Shown in pieces: positions 1-3,496 of a stretch of 5,223 bases of DNA (positions within the stretch are counted from its first letter, which is position 1; each line of letters opens with the position of its first letter). The notes below the pieces were generated by a model. It had not been told where the DNA came from and made no database searches. It worked only from the letters and a program-made list of their open reading frames with translations. Origin of the DNA: Anaerolineae bacterium (GTDB lineage Bacteria; Chloroflexota; Anaerolineae; Aggregatilineales; Phototrophicaceae); contig JANQRM010000276.1 in the NCBI GenBank assembly GCA_028284565.1, positions 1 through 5,223 of the forward strand, given 5' to 3'. The position numbers and the translations under genes were made by a program.

Positions 1-950
1 GCGCGGTAGACCCCGACCTCATCCTAATTGGCTTAGGTGTCCCCACCCATTTATACGGTCATTGGAACGAACTCATTCTCAAGATAGCTGGTAGCGAGAT
101 GGATTGGTTCAGCCTGCACTATTACTCAGTTCGTACCGAAAAATGGGAAAATCCCCCCTCCCAAGAAGAACTCTACATCCCCAAAGTCGCCGCCGCCCAC
201 GAACTCGTCCAGATGCTCGATGACACGCAAGCCCTCATTGATCAATTCTCCGACCCACCCATTCCCATCGCCCTCGACGAATGGAACACTTACGTCACTG
301 CCAAGACTCCCGACTTCATCGAAGAATACAACATCGCAGATGCACTTTATGCTGGTTCATTGATGAATGCTTGCATCAACCGTTGCAACAATATCAAACT
401 CACGGCTATCTATAATCTCATCAACGTCATGGGCAATTACATGGTGACACCCCTCTACAAATGGTCACACCTTCCTGATAACCGCTATGGTTATTGGCTC
501 GGTCAAGTTGATGAACCTGTGATTCCTCCGATGGTCTGGAAACAGCCCAACACCCTCGTTATGGAACTTCTCACCCAACATCGTGGAGGACATGCCGTCC
601 GTTCAAGTGTCGAGTCACCCACCTTCTCTAGCCCTGCAATGGGAAGCATGGACCCAATGGACAACATTCCCACCATTGATGCCTCAGCCACCTATGATAC
701 AGAGCGTAAAACCGTCTATCTCTCCATCGTCAATCGTTCAGCAGATGAACCTGCGACTATTTCATTGGATGGTATTCAACCGTCACAAGACATCCAACTC
801 TATCAAGTCATCGGAGATAGCTACCTCGCCTATAATTCTGCCAACAATCCAACGCGAGTCGTCATCGAAGAATTCACCCATCCCCAGTCCCAATCCCAAA
901 CACTCGAAATCCTCCCCCATAGCTTCACTATGGCAATCATACAGATTTGA
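1..950 (+). CDS. GH51 alpha-L-arabinofuranosidase, C-terminal part (5' end outside window)
   Basis: This enzyme removes terminal alpha-L-arabinofuranosyl residues from arabinan, arabinoxylan or their oligosaccharides with retention of configuration. The frame is open from position 3 to the TGA at 948-950, giving 315 residues. The methionine at 99 is internal, because the 32 codons before it (AVDPDLILIGLG..., HLYGHWNE) already fit the GH51 barrel. The segment DWFSLHYYS and then IALDEWN match the family strand carrying the catalytic nucleophile, which is the Glu of DEWN at 279-281 (fragment residue 93). The acid/base Glu of the GNE motif would lie upstream of the window. From about fragment residue 190 the sequence (HRGGHAVRSSVESPTF, VYLSIVNRSADEPATISLDG, LEILPHSFT) matches the beta-sandwich alpha-L-AF C-terminal domain. 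Family members have about 500 residues, so roughly 190 are missing. Location cannot be judged without the N-terminus; most GH51 enzymes are cytoplasmic. Family assignment is confident; the exact substrate is not. Confidence 0.9.
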   Translation, partial: AVDPDLILIGLGVPTHLYGHWNELILKIAGSEMDWFSLHYYSVRTEKWENPPSQEELYIPKVAAAHELVQMLDDTQALIDQFSDPPIPIALDEWNTYVTAKTPDFIEEYNIADALYAGSLMNACINRCNNIKLTAIYNLINVMGNYMVTPLYKWSHLPDNRYGYWLGQVDEPVIPPMVWKQPNTLVMELLTQHRGGHAVRSSVESPTFSSPAMGSMDPMDNIPTIDASATYDTERKTVYLSIVNRSADEPATISLDGIQPSQDIQLYQVIGDSYLAYNSANNPTRVVIEEFTHPQSQSQTLEILPHSFTMAIIQI

Positions 951-987
951 TGTTTTGACATTCGATGGGCTTGGCTTACGTCTTGCC

Positions 988-1015
988 CTATTGATTAAGA
1001 GAGGACAATCAATAG
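988..1015. repeat. 9-bp perfect inverted repeat downstream of the arabinofuranosidase gene
   Basis: CTATTGATT at 988-996 is exactly complementary to AATCAATAG at 1007-1015, across a 10-nt loop. It starts 38 nt after the arabinofuranosidase stop codon. There is no T-run after either arm, so it is not a canonical intrinsic terminator. It could be a 3'-end stabilising hairpin, a processing site or a protein-binding operator. Confidence 0.5.
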
Positions 1016-1065
1016 CGAGTTGAGATGTCAATGTGCAACAATTTGTTATATGCCGCGTATCTACT

Positions 1066-1088
1066 ATCAGATAGGGCATCTGATTTTT
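1066..1088 (+). terminator. weak candidate intrinsic terminator of the arabinofuranosidase transcript
   Basis: ATCAGAT (1066-1072) pairs perfectly with ATCTGAT (1078-1084) around a 5-nt loop. The last stem base begins a run of five T (1084-1088). The shape is that of a rho-independent terminator, but only two of the seven pairs are G-C, so the stem is weak. It lies 115 nt after the arabinofuranosidase stop and 60 nt before the next gene. Confidence 0.3.
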
Positions 1089-1115
1089 GAGAAGCCTTTC
1101 GACTTTGATAACAAT
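1087..1115 (+). promoter_or_regulatory. possible sigma-70-type promoter for the VanZ-like gene
   Basis: TTGAGA (1087-1092, five of six to the -35 consensus) is followed after 17 bp by AACAAT (1110-1115, four of six to the -10 consensus). Transcription would start near 1122, leaving a leader of about 27 nt before the ATG at 1149. The -10 lacks the important first T. The -35 overlaps the T-run of the terminator-like hairpin. This is a suggestion only. Confidence 0.25.
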
Positions 1116-1148
1116 GCGAACATTTTGAACTTATATTAAGTGTTTTTC

Positions 1149-1694
1149 ATGAAAACATTGTTTAGTTCCAAGCGAGAACGTCGGCTGTGGCTAGCTCTGG
1201 TCATCGTATTGGTGGTGATTTATGCGACTCTCGGACAAGTCCCTGAGATTGCCAGATTCCTACGCGCACGAAATGATCTACGGGATGCGACCTTTTTTGT
1301 GTTTTTCATATCGACAGTGATGGTCTCTGTGCTGTTTATTCGTCGCCGACCCGGACGTGCTGAGATTGCAGTTGGTGTAGGCATCCTTCTGATTTTTCTA
1401 TCAGCATGGCTGAGAATGGGAGTCGCGGAACGAACCCATCTGTTTGAGTATGGCTTAGTAGGCGCACTCATACATGAAGCTCTGCTAGAACGTCGAGCAA
1501 ACAGACGGCGCGTACCTGTACCCGTTATATGTGCTTTAGCACTCTCTATCTGCTTGGGCTGGGTTGATGAAAGCATTCAGTCTACGCTACCCAATCGGTA
1601 CTATGATACCCGTGATGTGTTCTTTAATGGTTTTGCCGCCGGAATGGTGATTGGGGCAAGATGGCTACTGGCATTGGTACGACGATGGACCTAA
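1149..1694 (+). CDS. VanZ-like family membrane protein
   Basis: This is a 181-residue integral membrane protein. VanZ relatives are widespread; VanZ itself gives low-level teicoplanin resistance, but the biochemical role of most homologues is unknown. A basic N-terminus (SSKRERR) precedes about five hydrophobic segments, at roughly residues 14-31, 47-64, 73-90, 98-114 and 124-138, with another near 157-175. The family signature is visible in two places. ERTHLFEYGLVGAL (about 94-107) carries the conserved His and Tyr before a helix. WVDESIQSTLPNRYYDTRDVFFN (about 138-160) matches the DE..Q...P.R....D...N pattern, followed by G..AG. The ATG at 1149 was preferred, but an in-frame GTG at 1140 would add three residues and neither has a clear Shine-Dalgarno. 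The gene stands alone on this strand, and its stop is 3 bp from the stop of the opposing gene. Glycopeptide resistance should not be inferred. Confidence 0.85.
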   Translation: MKTLFSSKRERRLWLALVIVLVVIYATLGQVPEIARFLRARNDLRDATFFVFFISTVMVSVLFIRRRPGRAEIAVGVGILLIFLSAWLRMGVAERTHLFEYGLVGALIHEALLERRANRRRVPVPVICALALSICLGWVDESIQSTLPNRYYDTRDVFFNGFAAGMVIGARWLLALVRRWT

Positions 1695-1697
1695 ATG

Positions 1698-2003
1698 CTA
1701 GACGAACTCGATAGGTGATTCTGGCTCAACATTTCTGTCTGATGCACCAAGCCATTCCGCCACGAAATTGTATAAAAATGCACCAATCGTTCCGACAATG
1801 AATCCAAACGTTGCGAACATACTTGGCATCCCAATCGGAGCTAAAAATGCGAGAGCTGTACCTATCCCGACTTTGCCTCTGAGGACATCATAAGCTGCAC
1901 CAACAACAGCATATAAGATGCCCGCAACCAGCCCCACCAACGCTAAAGCAATCGCAAGAGGTTTCGCAAGCGAGAATGTCTCGACCTTTTCTAGCTTTGC
2001 CAT
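1698..2003 (-). CDS. small two-helix membrane protein, hypothetical
   Basis: This encodes 101 residues with two long hydrophobic stretches, at about residues 13-37 and 47-82, and an acidic C-terminal tail (NVEPESPIEFV). The SLAK motif near the N-terminus and the core P..F..FGFIVGTIGAFLYNFVAEWLG resemble a widespread uncharacterised group of bacterial and archaeal small proteins. From memory, that group shares an SLAK start and a GFI.G.IGAFLYN..A.W.GG end. No function is known to me. Glycine-rich helices suggest oligomer packing. The ATG at 2001-2003 has only a weak Shine-Dalgarno (AGG, 9 nt upstream). A short inverted repeat (2015-2033) sits in the leader. The gene converges on the VanZ-like gene and is separated from the other minus-strand genes by a 614-bp gap, so it is probably its own transcription unit. 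It is real by length, composition and family resemblance; function is unassigned. Confidence 0.75.
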   Translation of the reverse strand: MAKLEKVETFSLAKPLAIALALVGLVAGILYAVVGAAYDVLRGKVGIGTALAFLAPIGMPSMFATFGFIVGTIGAFLYNFVAEWLGASDRNVEPESPIEFV

Positions 2004-2014
2004 GATTGTATACC

Positions 2015-2033
2015 TGCTAAACTAAAATTAGCA
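2015..2033 (-). repeat. 6-bp inverted repeat in the leader of the 101-residue protein gene
   Basis: TGCTAA and TTAGCA (2015-2020 and 2028-2033) are perfectly complementary around a 7-nt loop. On the minus strand the second arm ends in AGCA, directly followed by GG, so it touches the weak AGG Shine-Dalgarno of the gene starting at 2003. It could influence ribosome access, but short AT-rich hairpins also occur by chance. Confidence 0.3.
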
Positions 2034-2147
2034 TCAATTGCTTATCATTGTAAACACTAAGAACAACTGAAAGATGTGCGATTGTCACAAGGGAATTGGG
2101 GGGAGCGGAACGATTTTTCTGACAGGATCCCTAATAGGTTGATTCAT

Positions 2148-2161
2148 AATCAATATTGATT
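2148..2161. repeat. perfect 14-bp AT-rich palindrome
   Basis: AATCAATATTGATT reads identically on both strands. It lies 145 bp upstream of the start codon of the minus-strand gene at 2003. A symmetric site of this length suits a dimeric DNA-binding regulator, but no promoter elements around it are convincing, so the role is inferred only. Confidence 0.4.
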
Positions 2162-2203
2162 CGGGTAAAAATTACTCGCGATAAGTTGATTTTTGTCCAG
2201 TAT

Positions 2204-2286
2204 TTTCCATCCTATATGGGGTACTTTCTATCTTCCACCCAGACCTTTTGGGTAAGTTAATGGTCACTTTCCATCCTTTAGGTCAC
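2204..2286. repeat. short direct repeats (TTTCCATCCT x2, GGTCAC x2)
   Basis: TTTCCATCCT occurs at 2204-2213 and again at 2268-2277. The second copy lies between two copies of GGTCAC (2263-2268 and 2281-2286), which are 18 bp apart start to start. The arrangement could reflect regulator half-sites or a small local duplication. No known motif is recognised. Confidence 0.3.
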
Positions 2287-2454
2287 CGGTTTTGTTGGAA
2301 ATCAACATAATTAAGGTTGAGTAAACGTTAGAATATTAGTGTTTTAGTTAAGGAAAAATAGAACTAGGGTTTGATTATCGTTTATTTTTTTGCTCAAAAT
2401 GATGTGAAATGCATAGGTTCATCTATAGATAAACATCCAAAAATGCACAGAACG

Positions 2455-2534
2455 ACTCATCATGAAGCCTTGCGATTGATAAACCATGATGAGTTATGAA
2501 GATTGGAATCTACTCCAATCTAGCACCATAACTC
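2455..2534. repeat. cluster of overlapping inverted repeats able to form alternative hairpins
   Basis: Three perfect pairings lie within 80 bp. ACTCATCATG (2455-2464) pairs with CATGATGAGT (2485-2494) across 20 nt. GAGTTATG (2491-2498) pairs with CATAACTC (2527-2534). Nested inside that second stem, AGATTGGA (2500-2507) pairs with TCCAATCT (2514-2521) around a 6-nt loop. The first and second stems share 2491-2494, so they compete. The second and third stack into one long hairpin with a small internal loop. No T-run follows on either strand. The layout resembles a structured RNA or attenuator-like switch. It lies downstream of the minus-strand run and upstream of the gene at 2003, so the transcribed strand is uncertain. 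Confidence 0.55.
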
Positions 2535-2554
2535 GTATGATTCTGATATACAGC

Positions 2555-2578
2555 GTGATAATGCCTGTGATTATGCCA
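2555..2578. repeat. imperfect 12-bp tandem repeat
   Basis: GTGATAATGCCT (2555-2566) is followed directly by GTGATTATGCCA (2567-2578), matching at 10 of 12 positions. It lies 40 bp beyond the stop codon of the minus-strand 79-residue gene. It may be a small slippage duplication or paired binding half-sites. Confidence 0.4.
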
Positions 2579-2617
2579 TAGGCTTTTATTATGTAACCAG
2601 CTTGTTGTGCTTACTGG

Positions 2618-2857
2618 CTATAGATCACTGGATATATGTAAGCTCTGTTGTGCTAACAAGTCATTGCGGTTGCGGCGTTCTATGTATTCCAGCATATAGG
2701 AAATACTTGACGAATACAGATTCAGGAATAGCCATACACTGAGCGCAAGAGCGATCCATGCAAAGACCGGGATACCCGAAACAAGGAATACAGACTCAAC
2801 AGCAATAGTCGCTATGAAAAGGATGATATTTAATGTTGAAATACGACGGACATTCAT
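2618..2857 (-). CDS. small hypothetical two-helix membrane protein (79 aa)
   Basis: I do not recognise a family. The 79 residues begin with a basic N-terminus (MNVRRIS), then two hydrophobic segments at about 8-28 and 31-49 joined by a short turn with Gly-Ile-Pro. A hydrophilic tail (about 55-79) follows, starting with EYIERRNRND. By the positive-inside rule both ends probably face the cytoplasm. The start at 2855-2857 is supported by a strong AAAGGAG 10 nt upstream. An ATG at 2862-2864 is in another frame and too close to that site. The gene begins 99 nt after the 175-residue gene on the same strand and could be the last member of a run headed by the ATPase gene. A weak 7-pair stem lies just after its stop (about 2595-2621) without a T-run. 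The real ribosome site and the membrane-hairpin pattern make it a credible gene. Confidence 0.65.
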   Translation of the reverse strand: MNVRRISTLNIILFIATIAVESVFLVSGIPVFAWIALALSVWLFLNLYSSSISYMLEYIERRNRNDLLAQQSLHISSDL

Positions 2858-2867
2858 TTTTCATTAT

Positions 2868-2874
2868 CTCCTTT
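2868..2874 (-). promoter_or_regulatory. strong Shine-Dalgarno of the 79-residue protein gene
   Basis: The minus strand reads AAAGGAG here, 10 nt before the ATG at 2855-2857. It is the best ribosome binding site among the complete genes in the window. It decides the start and argues that this small frame is translated. Confidence 0.7.
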
Positions 2875-2956
2875 AGATTTAGGCCAGATGATGGATGAGT
2901 GAATTTTCCGATGATTTTGGGATAGTTCGTCAGTATGTCATGCCTTATCCTTTCGC

Positions 2957-3484
2957 TTAATCTACAATGTCTTTAAGTTTTTTGAATAATTTCTTGACAT
3001 CGAATTCGTCGGTATCATATTTGCGTCTTTTTTTCGACGATTTGCGTGATTTGTGGTCTGAATACTCCTTATCATCTCGGTAGGAGTCACTCAATCGGTT
3101 ATGCTTCATTTTAGGCTGATGAATCGGCTCCAGCTCCCCATCATCCGTCAGTTGATACTGCCCTATCCCATAGGCATCTGCCTGATACCGTTTACGCTTT
3201 TCTGTGGATTGTCTGGCTTTGTCCCGTCGATAGAGTTCCCGATCGACTTTTCTGGATAGCCAATCTTGATACTCACCATATCCGGCATAGAGCAAGTGTG
3301 GTATGAGTGCTAAGAGGATGAAGAGCGAAATGCCACTGAGCGATGGAATAAACCCGCCAATTATCAGACCGAATAGCAAGAGACCAAGATGCGCGAGGAG
3401 AAAGAAACGCCGATTATAACGTTGTTTCATTTCCTGACGGATTTGTTGTTCTTCGTCGTAAAACATGATGTTGTCCACTTTCAT
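2957..3484 (-). CDS. two-helix membrane protein with long charged tail (2TM-like), linked to the ATPase gene
   Basis: This is a 175-residue protein. A cytosolic amphipathic start (FYDEEQQIRQEMKQRYNRR) precedes two hydrophobic segments at about 27-46 and 50-67. The stretch LIPHLLYAGYGEYQDWLSRKVDRELYRR follows. The order IRQ..K.RYNRRFFLLAHL, two helices, ..H......Y..W..R.VDREL resembles the 2TM domain found in many bacterial proteins, though this match is made by eye. Residues 90-175 are very hydrophilic with alternating basic and acidic patches (KSRKSSKKRRK, then DTDEFD). They end in a likely amphipathic helix, VKKLFKKLKDIVD, that could bind membrane or a partner. The start at 3482-3484 is favoured by AGGA 8 nt upstream. 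An ATG six codons later (3464-3466) is an alternative. It begins 10 nt below the first base of the ATPase stop, so co-transcription and translational coupling are likely. A pump-accessory role is inference. Confidence 0.75.
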   Translation of the reverse strand: MKVDNIMFYDEEQQIRQEMKQRYNRRFFLLAHLGLLLFGLIIGGFIPSLSGISLFILLALIPHLLYAGYGEYQDWLSRKVDRELYRRDKARQSTEKRKRYQADAYGIGQYQLTDDGELEPIHQPKMKHNRLSDSYRDDKEYSDHKSRKSSKKRRKYDTDEFDVKKLFKKLKDIVD

Positions 3485-3492
3485 CCCGATAG

Positions 3493-3496
3493 TCCT
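3493..3496 (-). promoter_or_regulatory. Shine-Dalgarno overlapping the ATPase stop codon
   Basis: The minus strand reads TAGGA, in which the TAG stop of the ATPase (3495-3497) shares bases with the AGGA ribosome site (3493-3496). This site lies 8 nt before the ATG at 3482-3484. Such an overlap commonly couples translation of the second gene to termination on the first, and it fixes the start chosen for the 175-residue protein. Confidence 0.6.

Larger units (their letters stand above)
2004..2617. other. 614-bp AT-rich intergenic region without a supportable gene
   Basis: No frame here shows a credible protein, Shine-Dalgarno and start together, and base composition is clearly more AT-rich than the flanking genes, especially from 2140 to 2450. 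Contents seen: a perfect 14-bp palindrome (2148-2161); a 10-bp direct repeat TTTCCATCCT (2204-2213 and 2268-2277); GGTCAC repeated 18 bp apart (2263-2268 and 2281-2286); an interlocking inverted-repeat cluster (2455-2534); and an imperfect 12-bp tandem repeat (2555-2578). It must hold the promoter of the minus-strand gene at 2003 and the 3' end of the minus-strand run ending at 2618. No strong consensus promoter or T-tailed terminator was found. A non-coding RNA or a decayed gene is possible. Confidence 0.7.

Noticed and set aside
99..101. ATG at 99 as the start of the arabinofuranosidase gene
   Set aside because: The same frame is open back to position 3, and the 32 residues before the ATG belong to the GH51 barrel, so this is an internal methionine of a gene cut by the window edge.
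955..983. TTGACA at 955-960 as a promoter -35
   Set aside because: The -35 is a perfect match, but no acceptable -10 lies 16-18 bp downstream (ACGTCT at 17 bp).
583..1023. 146-codon plus-strand open frame overlapping the arabinofuranosidase gene
   Set aside because: It is in another frame of a clearly coding region, its composition is Ser/Pro/Ile-rich without domains, and it has no ribosome site.
783..1079. Minus-strand open frame of 98 codons over the end of the arabinofuranosidase gene
   Set aside because: It is antisense to the GH51 C-terminal domain, has no recognisable family and no Shine-Dalgarno support, and is explained as a shadow frame.
1149..1694. Glycopeptide resistance determinant
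   Set aside because: Only the VanZ-like fold family is supported. No vanHAX or vanRS genes are nearby, and most VanZ-like proteins are not resistance genes.
2075..2089. CRP-like site TGTG-N7-CACA
   Set aside because: The arms fit, but the spacing is one base short of the 16-bp CRP consensus TGTGA-N6-TCACA, and no CRP context is visible.
2595..2621. Stem after the 79-residue gene (minus strand) as an intrinsic terminator
   Set aside because: Seven pairs including one G-U form around a 13-nt loop, but the following bases are A-rich and not a T-run.
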